64,000 nt of DNA from Fulvitalea axinellae (GTDB lineage: Bacteria; Bacteroidota; Bacteroidia; Cytophagales; Cyclobacteriaceae), in contig NZ_AP025319.1 of assembly GCF_036492835.1 (NCBI RefSeq), positions 1 through 64,000 of the forward strand, written 5' to 3'. A model generated the notes under the pieces. That model saw nothing but the letters and a program-made list of their open reading frames with translations. It was not told the origin of the DNA and searched no databases. The translations under genes and the position numbers were made by a program. Below are positions 18,369 to 26,997 of the stretch, one piece after another. The first letter of the stretch is position 1. Each line of letters begins with the position of its first letter.

Positions 18369-19799
18369 TCAGTCCGTTTTAATCTTCAGAAATGGATGGT
18401 CTTCTCCATACTTATAATCCGAACCCCGATTCAGCTCATAGATATAAGCGAACCACTTGCTCATATTCTCCCGTATTTCCCTCATACTTTTCACTTCGCT
18501 ATGCCCACGCATTTCGAATATCGGCATCTCGCTTCCGTCATATCCGGGATCAGTCTGGTCGCCCATATTTCCTAATGACTCCAGACGCCAAGCGGCGGGT
18601 TGGTGTGGGAAGTGTTTTTGGGTAAGAAGATCCTTGCCCTGCGGTATATTTCGAAGCCATTCGCCGGAACTTAGATCCGATAGCACGAACATATCCCTAT
18701 CGTGATATTTGCACCGATCACCGTATATACCTCTTGCAAAAAACGGATCAGACGGATCGAAATGCGTAATAGATTCAAATGAAGTTTCCATGCCCGTATG
18801 TTCGGTAAAATCCTCCCAATCGTCGCGTTCCAGGCCAAAGACGTCATCATTGGAAAGAATTTCCGTTAGGGTATTCCATTCTACCCCGTCGTTTTTAGAA
18901 AACCATTCCCTTTCGGCCGGAGGCAATAACGTGAACATTTTGGCGAAATCTGTCCGGGCCAAAAGTTTCGTAAAGGCCTTGGCATAGTTCATTATCCGAC
19001 GACGGCCGCTTATCAGATAATATACCACCATATTGAAAAAGCCCCGAAAAGTGTCGCTGGGCCTTTCAAAGAGTTCGGGTTTGGTGGTATTCCAATAAAT
19101 TTCCAACGCTTTATTGGTTACCATACTGGCCTTTCCCATCAAGATTGTACTGGGTCTGTAGCCCCCAGACCTAGCCATTCCTGTCACCAGTCGGCCTGAG
19201 TGTTTACGGATTTGAGTATCCGCCGTTTCGTCTTCCGACCCAATCCCGATATCCTTGAAAAAAGGGTAAAGCCGGTCCATCTTTATCCCCATAGTGCTCT
19301 GTGGCTGTACGGCCATCCCCACCGAAGCCAAACGTTCTATAACGAAAACCATGGGCATATGCAGAACGCCCAGGCCCGCTTGCGAAAGACACAAAAGATC
19401 CGACTTTGGCATACGTGGCCTTAACGTCTCCTCGAAGGTTTCCAAATCCTGAAAAAACAGCATCATCTGCCGAAAACCGTCCTCATTTTCTTCAAAAGGA
19501 ATGCTGACAATCTCCAGACACGATGAATTCAGGTCCGCCTCTTCGCCTTCCAATGTAAAACGGTCTCCTGACAAAATCTTTTCCCCGATTTTTAACGACC
19601 GTACTTTTCCGCCCATATACGGGATTTTCTTATTCACGAAAGTATCCTCGTTAAGGGCCTCAACCACGCACCAATTACTGAACTCAACCTCAAAACCGAT
19701 TTTACATTGGATTGGAGAGTCGGGAGGCATTTTAGCTATGGCGCGACCTTGGGAAGGATTATCGGCAGAGCGGAATTGTTGGGACTTGTTCTTGAACAT
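18369..19799 (-). CDS. Amidoligase-like effector candidate with N-terminal PP..IQ leader
   Basis: Protein of 476 residues from the ATG at 19799 (MFKNKSQQF); an earlier GTG/ATG would add an implausible hydrophobic stretch. Residues 1-31 form a polar, basic leader with KMPPDSPIQ at 23-31, shared with three other genes here. After it comes KIGFEVEF, the start pattern of the glutamine synthetase/GCS-like amidoligase fold. ADLNSSCLEIVSIPFEEN (the ELVTPP-like step), QPQSTMGIKMDRL and, near the end, GKDLLTQKHFP and MPIFEMRGH follow. The same order occurs in the paralogue at 35132. An ATP-dependent peptide or amide ligase that modifies a target is inferred; no signal peptide is present. Fold assignment is moderate and substrate unknown. 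Confidence 0.55.
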   Translation of the reverse strand: MFKNKSQQFRSADNPSQGRAIAKMPPDSPIQCKIGFEVEFSNWCVVEALNEDTFVNKKIPYMGGKVRSLKIGEKILSGDRFTLEGEEADLNSSCLEIVSIPFEENEDGFRQMMLFFQDLETFEETLRPRMPKSDLLCLSQAGLGVLHMPMVFVIERLASVGMAVQPQSTMGIKMDRLYPFFKDIGIGSEDETADTQIRKHSGRLVTGMARSGGYRPSTILMGKASMVTNKALEIYWNTTKPELFERPSDTFRGFFNMVVYYLISGRRRIMNYAKAFTKLLARTDFAKMFTLLPPAEREWFSKNDGVEWNTLTEILSNDDVFGLERDDWEDFTEHTGMETSFESITHFDPSDPFFARGIYGDRCKYHDRDMFVLSDLSSGEWLRNIPQGKDLLTQKHFPHQPAAWRLESLGNMGDQTDPGYDGSEMPIFEMRGHSEVKSMREIRENMSKWFAYIYELNRGSDYKYGEDHPFLKIKTD

Positions 19800-20126
19800 A
19801 AGTCTGAGCGAACCGACCGCAAGGAATGATATCGTATCAGTCTTTGTGTGGATTATCGGGAGAAGATTCAATAAATGAACCAAAAGAAAATGTATGACCA
19901 ATTCCCTCTTAGTAAGGAGTGTTTCTTGTTAAATAATTATTTTCAACTTGAATAATATGAAGTATTGATAGCCTTTTTATATTATATTTATTTTCATTTA
20001 CATTATTAAATCAATATTTTATTTAATATATAGCAGTGTTGCTTTATGATCTTTTGCGAATGGTTCCGTGAAGTAGGATAGATCTTTTCGACAAAAAAAT
20101 CATTCCTATAGTACCTACACTAAAAT
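19800..20126. other. AT-rich divergent intergenic region
   Basis: 327 bases between the divergent amidoligase-like gene and the DUF4231 gene. It is very A/T rich from about 19930 to 20040 and has no ORF of interest. It should contain the promoters for both directions. No palindromic operator or strong TAnnTTTG box was found. Confidence 0.5.
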
Positions 20127-20570
20127 ATGAACCATATAACCGAAGAAGAATATCTTACGGAAAGGCTTGAAGACCAATTGGCGTGGTATGAGGCTAAAAG
20201 CTCCATAAATAAAAAACGGTTTAGGGCATGCCAGCTGACGCAACTTATTCTGGCCGCTTTAATTACCCTATCCGGGGTTTTTCATCCTTTGGGTATGGAC
20301 TGGCTATCCTATTTAGTTCCCGTTTTAGGTTCTATTATCGCTATTCTATCCGGAGTTTTAAGCCTTTATAAGTTTCAAGAAAATTGGATGGAATACCGTG
20401 GTGTTGCGGAACTGCTAAAGCAGGAGAAATACCTGTTTATGGCTAAATGTCCCCCATATAATGGACCTAACCCTTTCGTTGATTTTGTGGAAAATGTTGA
20501 GGGGATGATTTCAAAAGAAAATAAAAACTGGACCTACAATCATCAGGAGCAAACAAATAATAATGCTTAA
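20127..20570 (+). CDS. DUF4231 (SLATT-like) two-helix membrane protein
   Basis: Protein of 147 residues with the DUF4231 pattern: an N-terminal helix (YLTERLEDQLAWYEAKSSINKKRF), two membrane helices (LTQLILAALITLSGVF and LVPVLGSIIAILSGVLSLY), then FQENWMEYRGVAELLKQEKYLF. DUF4231 belongs to the SLATT group of two-helix proteins, which are predicted pore-forming effectors in nucleotide- and TIR-linked conflict systems. It is the first gene of a plus-strand unit that ends with a TIR protein, which fits that theme. Membrane disruption on activation is inference. A housekeeping membrane role cannot be excluded. Confidence 0.75.
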   Translation: MNHITEEEYLTERLEDQLAWYEAKSSINKKRFRACQLTQLILAALITLSGVFHPLGMDWLSYLVPVLGSIIAILSGVLSLYKFQENWMEYRGVAELLKQEKYLFMAKCPPYNGPNPFVDFVENVEGMISKENKNWTYNHQEQTNNNA

Positions 20571-20699
20571 ACAGCATAACTAATTCATTTCTCGTAAAAC
20601 TATCGGAACGCATCCCCACACGGAATCAAAGGACATCAGTCTTTTTTCATAAATATTTACGGCGTTTACGCTGTTCTCTTGACAAAATTCTTAATCAAA

Positions 20700-21401
20700 A
20701 TGGCGACTAGAAATAACGAAACGGAATTCGTGCAGGTAGGCTGGTGGGTTCCGGGTTCTTTAAAACCAGGGTGGAACGCCCGTTTTCAGGCGAATTTCAA
20801 TGATATGTCCATGAAGTTCAACCAACTGGATGTAAAAGCTTTAGTTTCCGGCGGAGGGCATAACGGTGGTCTCGGTTTTTATTTTTCCATGGCCGAATTC
20901 GATTTTATACAATTATTGACATTTGGACAATTGGACAACGAGTCGGCCGTAAACGACAGCTATAAGATGGTGACATACGCCGTTTGGATGGCCGCTCAGG
21001 GTTGGGCTCATTTTAGTCCTATTCCCATTTCGAGATATAAGGGAATAGAGGACGACAAATTAGAACCGTTAACCTTCGATCCCCAAAAATCCGACGTCAG
21101 TCCTTTAGGCTGGTATTTTACTGGAAGCTTTTCCGAAAAATGGAATAATGATATCCAGGGGAATTATGAGAAAGCTCTAGCCAAAAGAAGCGAACTGGGA
21201 ATCAGGAACCTTTCGCCGTTATATTTTTGCCAAAGTACACTCTACGGTTGCGTGCAAATGGTACAGTCCGATAATCCTTCAGCGGTAGAGAGTTACGCCT
21301 CTTGGTTTAGCAAAGAGGGCTTCGGTAGCCTGAGGCCTATTCCGTTTATGGATATCAGTATGTTGAAGAATGCGATAGCCATAAGTCACAAAACTCCCTG
21401 A
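20700..21401 (+). CDS. Two-repeat protein of unknown family
   Basis: Soluble 233-residue protein from the ATG at 20700 (MATRNNETEF); a TTG at 20679 is an alternative. It consists of two similar halves of about 100 residues. The first runs from VGWWVPGSLKPGWNARF to GWAHFSPIPISRYKGI, the second from LGWYFTGSFSEKWNNDI to GFGSLRPIPFMDISML. The shared marks are GW(W/Y)..GS....W(N) at the start and W....G(W/F)....PIP at the end. The pattern suggests a duplicated alpha/beta barrel or ferredoxin-like domain, but I do not recognise it. It is 24 bases upstream of the amine oxidase and probably cotranslated with it. Confidence 0.6.
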   Translation: MATRNNETEFVQVGWWVPGSLKPGWNARFQANFNDMSMKFNQLDVKALVSGGGHNGGLGFYFSMAEFDFIQLLTFGQLDNESAVNDSYKMVTYAVWMAAQGWAHFSPIPISRYKGIEDDKLEPLTFDPQKSDVSPLGWYFTGSFSEKWNNDIQGNYEKALAKRSELGIRNLSPLYFCQSTLYGCVQMVQSDNPSAVESYASWFSKEGFGSLRPIPFMDISMLKNAIAISHKTP

Positions 21402-21425
21402 TTATATTTTTAAAACTCCATTATC

Positions 21426-23186
21426 ATGTCTGAGCAAACATTAGAAGTAGCAATAGTAGGAGCAGGATGCGCAGGGGCCTATACCGCTTGGCGTTTGGCA
21501 AAATCCGGGAAATACGCTCCAGGTACGGTAAAGGTTTTCGATTTCTTGAAAATTGATAACCAAGCACACGTAGGTGGGCGCCTGTTGTCGAAGGAAATGC
21601 CGGGACTCGGCTACACCCGCAAAGCCGAACTGGGCGGTATGCGGTTTCTTACCTCGCAGAAAATATTGGTGGGAGTATTGGAAGAATTGGGCTTGGAACA
21701 CGTACCCTTTGATGTGGATTCCAATCACAACCTTTACGATATGCGCTCCAAAGTAATGAAGGCCACGAAAGTAGCCAGAGAAGCCAAGGACGTATACGAT
21801 TTGTCGCCACCGGAGCGAGATATGAGCCCCGGAGAACTTCTCCTTTGGGCGGTGGAGACGGTGGTGCCACACGCTCCTTTTTTGGACAGCGAAGGTTGGT
21901 TGGAGGCCAAAAAGAATATAAAATTTGACGGCAGAAACCTTTATGACACAGGATTTTGGAATCTGCTACAACGAGTACTTTCCAGCGAAGGGTATGATTA
22001 CGTTCTCACCGGACAGGGCTATAACACCATTCCGAGCAACTGGAACGCCGCGGACGCCATTGAGTGGATGTTTGAGGATTTCGGTCCGAACGTAAGCTAC
22101 CGATATGTTCACAAAGGATTCCAGACCGTTCCGAAGACATTGCTGGAAAAAGCGGTGGAAGGAGGCGTGGTATTCGAAGAAAACAGAAAGCTCAAGCGCT
22201 GGGAAAAGAACGGTGACGGCACCGTAACCATGACTTTTGAAAACACCGATTCGGGCGAGGAAATCCGGATAAAGGCCAAAAAAATGGTCTTGGCTATGCC
22301 GCGTAGGGCACTGGAACTTGTGGATATGCCAAAAGACAATGAGATGGACACGTTCTACAACGAATTGTTGCCGGCGGTGGAACCGCAACCCATGTTCAAA
22401 TTCTTCCTTGGATACGATTTGCCATGGTGGCGCTCATTGGGGATCAGTTTCGGGCGTACCATTACCGACAATCCACTTCGCCAGATATATTATTGGGGAG
22501 TAAACGACCAGAAATTCTTCAAAACCGCTCCGGAAAAGACTGGAAACGTCAAGAACCTACCGGCCAACGGCGTGATCATGATTTACCTCGACGGTCGCGA
22601 CGTTTCTTTCTGGCAACCGCTCTTCGAGCTGATCTCCATTTACAAAAAGACGCTCAATATCAAGGACGAGAAGCATTTCGGCCTGATGGAATTCTCAGTG
22701 GACGAAGTGAAAGCCAAAGTGAAAGAAAAAGTCCGGAGCCTAAAATTGGAACTCGACGCGGCGGAAAAGAAATACGAGGCCGTCAAAGACTTTGGTGCAG
22801 AGGGCGAAGACGCCATGATGCTTACGGAAACGGGAATTCTTTTTGCCCGGGCCAAAAGAAACTTCGAGAAAGTGCTCTCCGGCGAATCCAGCGTTGATCA
22901 ACTTATCGGTACGATATCGGAGCTGATGAGAAGTGCCCACGGACTTCAGTTTATTCCCGATCCGTACGCAATATCTTACGCCGATTGGACCGTAGACCCG
23001 TTCGGCGGGGCGTATAACCTCTGGAAGCCTGGATTCCGGTCTTGGGAAGTTACCCAAGAAATGATAAAACCATTCGGAAACGTGGACGCCTACGTGGTCG
23101 GGGAGGCCTATTCGCTCAAACAAGGTTGGGTGGAAGGAGCCTTTGAGACCAGCGAGCAAATGCTCGAAAAGTATTTTTCTCTATAA
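21426..23186 (+). CDS. FAD-dependent amine oxidase (MAO/L-amino acid oxidase-like)
   Basis: Flavoprotein of 586 residues. The N-terminal Rossmann motif is VAIVGAGCAGAYTA, followed by VGGRLLSKEMPGLGYTRKAELGGMRFL, the GG-R.....G...ELGG pattern of the flavin amine oxidase family. The C-terminus has the second FAD-contact region GNVDAYVVGEAYSLKQGWVEGA. No signal peptide, so it is cytoplasmic. Family enzymes oxidise amines or amino acids to imines, giving hydrogen peroxide. Here it sits between an unknown two-repeat protein and a TIR protein, which is unusual for a metabolic oxidase. It may make or modify a signal molecule, or produce peroxide as a toxic output; both ideas are inference. Confidence 0.85.
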   Translation: MSEQTLEVAIVGAGCAGAYTAWRLAKSGKYAPGTVKVFDFLKIDNQAHVGGRLLSKEMPGLGYTRKAELGGMRFLTSQKILVGVLEELGLEHVPFDVDSNHNLYDMRSKVMKATKVAREAKDVYDLSPPERDMSPGELLLWAVETVVPHAPFLDSEGWLEAKKNIKFDGRNLYDTGFWNLLQRVLSSEGYDYVLTGQGYNTIPSNWNAADAIEWMFEDFGPNVSYRYVHKGFQTVPKTLLEKAVEGGVVFEENRKLKRWEKNGDGTVTMTFENTDSGEEIRIKAKKMVLAMPRRALELVDMPKDNEMDTFYNELLPAVEPQPMFKFFLGYDLPWWRSLGISFGRTITDNPLRQIYYWGVNDQKFFKTAPEKTGNVKNLPANGVIMIYLDGRDVSFWQPLFELISIYKKTLNIKDEKHFGLMEFSVDEVKAKVKEKVRSLKLELDAAEKKYEAVKDFGAEGEDAMMLTETGILFARAKRNFEKVLSGESSVDQLIGTISELMRSAHGLQFIPDPYAISYADWTVDPFGGAYNLWKPGFRSWEVTQEMIKPFGNVDAYVVGEAYSLKQGWVEGAFETSEQMLEKYFSL

Positions 23187-23192
23187 CGGAGC

Positions 23193-23249
23193 GAAAGGGT
23201 AAAGAGTCATCGCCCCGTATTCATCACTCAGCACTCTTTTTACCCTTTC
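23193..23249 (+). repeat. Intercistronic inverted repeat
   Basis: GAAAGGGTAAAGAGT pairs with ACTCTTTTTACCCTTTC (two unpaired T) across a 25-base loop, between the amine oxidase stop and the TIR start. It could partly end transcription or stabilise mRNA, and so set the ratio of TIR protein to the upstream products. Confidence 0.6.
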
Positions 23250-23278
23250 CCTATTTCCCATTACTTAATCCCTATACA

Positions 23279-26200
23279 TTGAGTCACGTAAAGATATTTG
23301 TCAGCTACAGCCACAAAGACACCGAATACATTGGGAAAGACGGCCTTTTGGGCTTTCTCCGGGGCCTCGAAGTCGGTGGCGACGTCGAGCTTTGGGTCGA
23401 TGAAAAGCTTACGGGCGGAGATAAGTGGGACGACGTCCTGAAACACCAGATCCAAACCTGCGATATAGGCCTGATCTTCGTAAGCCAAGCGTTTTTGGAT
23501 TCCCATTATTGCCTAAATATAGAGGTCAGCAGCTTCTTGGATCGTTGTCGCCGCGACGGGATGAAAATCTTCCCGATTATCCTGTCGCCCTGCGAATGGG
23601 AACTCCACCCTTGGATTTCGGATTACCAGTGCCTGCCTACCAACGGTGAAACCATTGAGGAAAACTATCTGAATCCGGGCGAACGCAAACGACTTTTTCT
23701 GAAGATCAGAAAAGAACTCCGCCACCTGATAGAGCAAGTCAGGGAAGAACGTTTACTGAAGGCCGCCACTCCCTCCGGAGTTCCGGAAGTGAATGCCGAA
23801 CGTCGGAATGTAACCCTGCTACAACTCAGCCTGGCGGTGGATGCCCATAAGTACGATATGGACCCGGAAGATAAACTGGAATTCTTGCACGAAGCCGCGC
23901 CCTTAGTCAAAGAAGTCTATATTAGCGAAGCTGAACTTTACGAAGGTTTTGTGATCAATATGTCTGGCACAGGCCAGATATCCATCTGTTTCGGATACCC
24001 GAAAGCCAGCGAACTGGACAGCGTAAAAGCGATACGGACGGCTTTGGGAATTCTGAATTCGGCCGAAAAAATCAGCGACAAGCTGGAAACGGAATGGGAT
24101 GTTCGCCTAAAGGTAAAAGCTGGCGTACACACCGGCCTGATGATAGGCCGGACAGGATCAGACACACAACATGAACTGGAACAAGGCCTTACAAGCACGG
24201 CCGCCCATGCGATAATGAGAGCTTCCTCGGGAAGTGAGATTTTGGTGAGCGAATCGACTTATAGATTAATAAAAAACTTTTTCGAATGCGAAGAGCGCGA
24301 TTCCGTTTACAACCATGACTCGGGCGAAAAAACAAGATGCTGGGGCGTAACCAAAGACTTGGGAATAAACTCGCGCTTCGAAGCCAGCGCAGCCTCGGGC
24401 CTTATACCAATCGTGGGCCGTGATCGGGAGGTAGGTATAATAATGGAGCGCTGGGGAGCGGCTGCGCACGGTAAAGGCCAGATGGTATCTATTACGTCAG
24501 AGGCCGGAGTCGGAAAATCCAGACTGACACAGGAAGTCAAAAACCGGATCAGCGCACTGCAAAGCCAACTTTTTTCTTGCCAATTCTCGCCGTTTCATAA
24601 GAATTCGTCGCTTTACAGTCTAATCAAGGCTTACCAGAGTTGGTTGGGGATTACCGACACGGATTCAGATGAGGAAAAACTTCGGAAAGTAGAGGCGGTT
24701 GTCCGAAACTTCGAATGGAGCGACGACGAGATTATAGCAATTATCGCCAACGTATTCGGGATAAAAACTCCTTATCCCGCACCAGCGCTAAAGCCTAACC
24801 ACCTGAAAAACCAGGTCTTTGAAATCTTCTTCTCCATTCTGGTAGAAACCGCCCACGAAACCCCTCTGTTAGTCATACTGGAAGATCTCCATTGGATGGA
24901 CCCGTCCACTATGGAATGGCTTGAATTGGTTTTCAGGGAAATCCCTACCACCAATATAATGGTGATCTGCACCACCCGCCCCGAATTCCATTTGCCCATC
25001 GACTGGAACTCGGAGAGTTATTTTCATCCGATGAAATTGCACCGCCTTACCAAGGAGGAGATTTCGGAAATGATTCTGAAAATCACGGACGGAAAATCCA
25101 TTCCGCTTCAGTTGTTCGACGAAATCTGCCGTAAAACGGAGGGCTATCCGCTGTTTGTGGAAGACCTTACCACTATGGTGTTGGAATCGGATATGTTACT
25201 GGAAAACGACGGCGTATATAGCTTAGCCAAACCACTGGAACCGCTCTCGATTCCTGATACTTTGCAGGAATCGCTGATGGCCCGGCTCAACAAACTGGAA
25301 GGCGGCAGGCTAGTGGCTCAACTCGGGGCGGTGATCGGCCGTGAATTCTCTTTTGAGCTTATTTGCGAAATCGCCCCGTTGGAAAGGGGAAAGCTACAAA
25401 GTGTATTTAACCGGCTGGTGGACGCCGGTATTATGTACAAGCGAGGGCTTCTTTCCCGGGTGGTTTATATTTTCAAACACGCCCTTATTCAGGACGCTCT
25501 TTACGAGTCATTGCTCAAGCGAAAGCGTAAGGAATATCACCGGAAAATAGCCAAGGTTATCGAGGACAAATTCCCTCAGGTATGCCAATCGAATCCAGAG
25601 ATGGTGTCGATACACTTCAGCAAAGCCGGGAATTTCAAAAAGTCCGTCGAATATGGAATCCTTGCTTGTAAAAAGGCCTCCAGCGCCAACGCCAACCTCG
25701 AAACCGTGAACCTCAGCCAAAACGTTTTGAAAGACTTGGCCGAATTACCGGAAACCGATGAGCGTAACCAGACCGAAAAGGACATCCTGTTGATGCGCGG
25801 GCCTGCGTTATTGGCCGTAAAGGGTTGGTCTTCGCCCGAAATAGGGGAGACCTACACAAGAGCCAAAGACCTTTGCCACTTGGAAAAAAGCCCCGACGAG
25901 TTAGTGAAAATAACCCGCGGACTTTGGGGATATTATATGGTTTCTTCCCAATTGGAGAATTCCTTAGAAATAGCGAATGAGCTACTGGCCCTGGGCGACA
26001 AATACGACAGTGACAATATCCGATTGGAGGCCCACGCCACACTTTGCGACAGCTATTTCTGGCTGGGAAACTTGGCCGAAGCCGAGAAAAACGCCGAAGC
26101 GGGGCTTGCCATCTACAATTTCGACGATCATCACCTCAAGCACGCCAACGCATACGGCGAAGATCCCTCGGGGATTATGTACTGTTATCTGGGAATAATT

Positions 26201-26827
26201 CAGGGCTTGAAGGGAAAAGACTCAAAGGCCGCCAATACGGTGGGATTTGTAGAGGAAAACCACGAAAAATACACCCACTTATTCAGTCAAGGCTTTTTGA
26301 TGAACGGAGTGGCCTGGCATTATATGAATCTTCACAAACCGGAACAGACGTTGCTGTGGGGCGAACAGTTGAAAAACCTCTCGGTGAAAGAGGAATTTCC
26401 GCCATGGTTGGCATTGGCCAAAACCCACGTAGGTTGGGCGAAAGCCGTTTTGGTTGATGTGGACGAGGGGGTAAAGGAATTGTTGGAGGGCATAGCCGAA
26501 TGGAACTCCGCCGGGATGGTGGTAAGCACTGGATTTGCCTACGCCATGGTTTGCGACGCTTATATAAAGGCCAAACGCTTTGAGGAAGCGGAAAAATACG
26601 CCGACATAGGCATAGCCCATAACAAGAAATACGAGGAGAAGCATTTCTATTCCGAAATACTCCGGTATAAAGCCGAAATACTGGCCCGCAACACCGCTAC
26701 CCAAAACGAAGCCGATGAGTTTTATCAGCAATCATTGGCCGTAGCGGAAAAACAACAGGCGCCCGTTCTAATACAAAGAACAAAAGACAGTTACGCTTCT
26801 TTTTCCTCTTTAAGAAGTGCAACCTGA
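23279..26827 (+). CDS. TIR - degenerate cyclase - AAA ATPase - TPR protein
   Basis: 1182 residues from a TTG; there is no usable ATG. Residues 1-150 are a TIR domain (KIFVSYSHKD; SQAFLDSHYCLNIEVSSF with candidate catalytic Glu82). Residues 175-345 match class III nucleotide cyclases (CFGYPKASELDSVKAIRTAL, KAGVHTGLMIG), but both metal-binding aspartates are gone: the usual FAD is LLQLSLA and the usual GDG is SGTGQ, so it should not make cyclic nucleotides. Residues 375-680 are an AAA/NTPase domain with Walker A EAGVGKSRLT and Walker B LVILEDLHWMD. From about 780 to the end are TPR-like helices (EEAEKYADIGIAH). The order sensor repeats - NTPase - TIR effector resembles STAND-type immune switches. 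TIR NADase activity is plausible from Glu82. Confidence 0.85.
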   Translation: MSHVKIFVSYSHKDTEYIGKDGLLGFLRGLEVGGDVELWVDEKLTGGDKWDDVLKHQIQTCDIGLIFVSQAFLDSHYCLNIEVSSFLDRCRRDGMKIFPIILSPCEWELHPWISDYQCLPTNGETIEENYLNPGERKRLFLKIRKELRHLIEQVREERLLKAATPSGVPEVNAERRNVTLLQLSLAVDAHKYDMDPEDKLEFLHEAAPLVKEVYISEAELYEGFVINMSGTGQISICFGYPKASELDSVKAIRTALGILNSAEKISDKLETEWDVRLKVKAGVHTGLMIGRTGSDTQHELEQGLTSTAAHAIMRASSGSEILVSESTYRLIKNFFECEERDSVYNHDSGEKTRCWGVTKDLGINSRFEASAASGLIPIVGRDREVGIIMERWGAAAHGKGQMVSITSEAGVGKSRLTQEVKNRISALQSQLFSCQFSPFHKNSSLYSLIKAYQSWLGITDTDSDEEKLRKVEAVVRNFEWSDDEIIAIIANVFGIKTPYPAPALKPNHLKNQVFEIFFSILVETAHETPLLVILEDLHWMDPSTMEWLELVFREIPTTNIMVICTTRPEFHLPIDWNSESYFHPMKLHRLTKEEISEMILKITDGKSIPLQLFDEICRKTEGYPLFVEDLTTMVLESDMLLENDGVYSLAKPLEPLSIPDTLQESLMARLNKLEGGRLVAQLGAVIGREFSFELICEIAPLERGKLQSVFNRLVDAGIMYKRGLLSRVVYIFKHALIQDALYESLLKRKRKEYHRKIAKVIEDKFPQVCQSNPEMVSIHFSKAGNFKKSVEYGILACKKASSANANLETVNLSQNVLKDLAELPETDERNQTEKDILLMRGPALLAVKGWSSPEIGETYTRAKDLCHLEKSPDELVKITRGLWGYYMVSSQLENSLEIANELLALGDKYDSDNIRLEAHATLCDSYFWLGNLAEAEKNAEAGLAIYNFDDHHLKHANAYGEDPSGIMYCYLGIIQGLKGKDSKAANTVGFVEENHEKYTHLFSQGFLMNGVAWHYMNLHKPEQTLLWGEQLKNLSVKEEFPPWLALAKTHVGWAKAVLVDVDEGVKELLEGIAEWNSAGMVVSTGFAYAMVCDAYIKAKRFEEAEKYADIGIAHNKKYEEKHFYSEILRYKAEILARNTATQNEADEFYQQSLAVAEKQQAPVLIQRTKDSYASFSSLRSAT

Positions 26828-26871
26828 ATCTTAAAATTTCATTTTTTGTTCCTTTCGGAAATTCAAAAATC

Positions 26872-26906
26872 AAAATGCGCAAAACGGAAACGTTTGCGCA
26901 TTTTTT
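26872..26906 (+). terminator. Strong intrinsic terminator closing the TIR unit
   Basis: AAAATGCGCAAA and TTTGCGCATTTT pair perfectly around a short loop and run into T residues, 45 bases after the TIR stop codon. It marks the end of the 20127-26827 transcription unit and separates it from the GH13 gene. Confidence 0.85.
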
Positions 26907-26997
26907 GTTTCCCTACTGAAGCGTATATCCATAAAATCGTTTCTCATTCTTTGTATCTTATTAAAACATTGATTGTTTTAATTTAAGGATAGTGAAG

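Noticed and set aside
22740-23159. Antisense open frame in the amine oxidase gene
   Set aside because: Shadow of a confident gene, no independent start signal.
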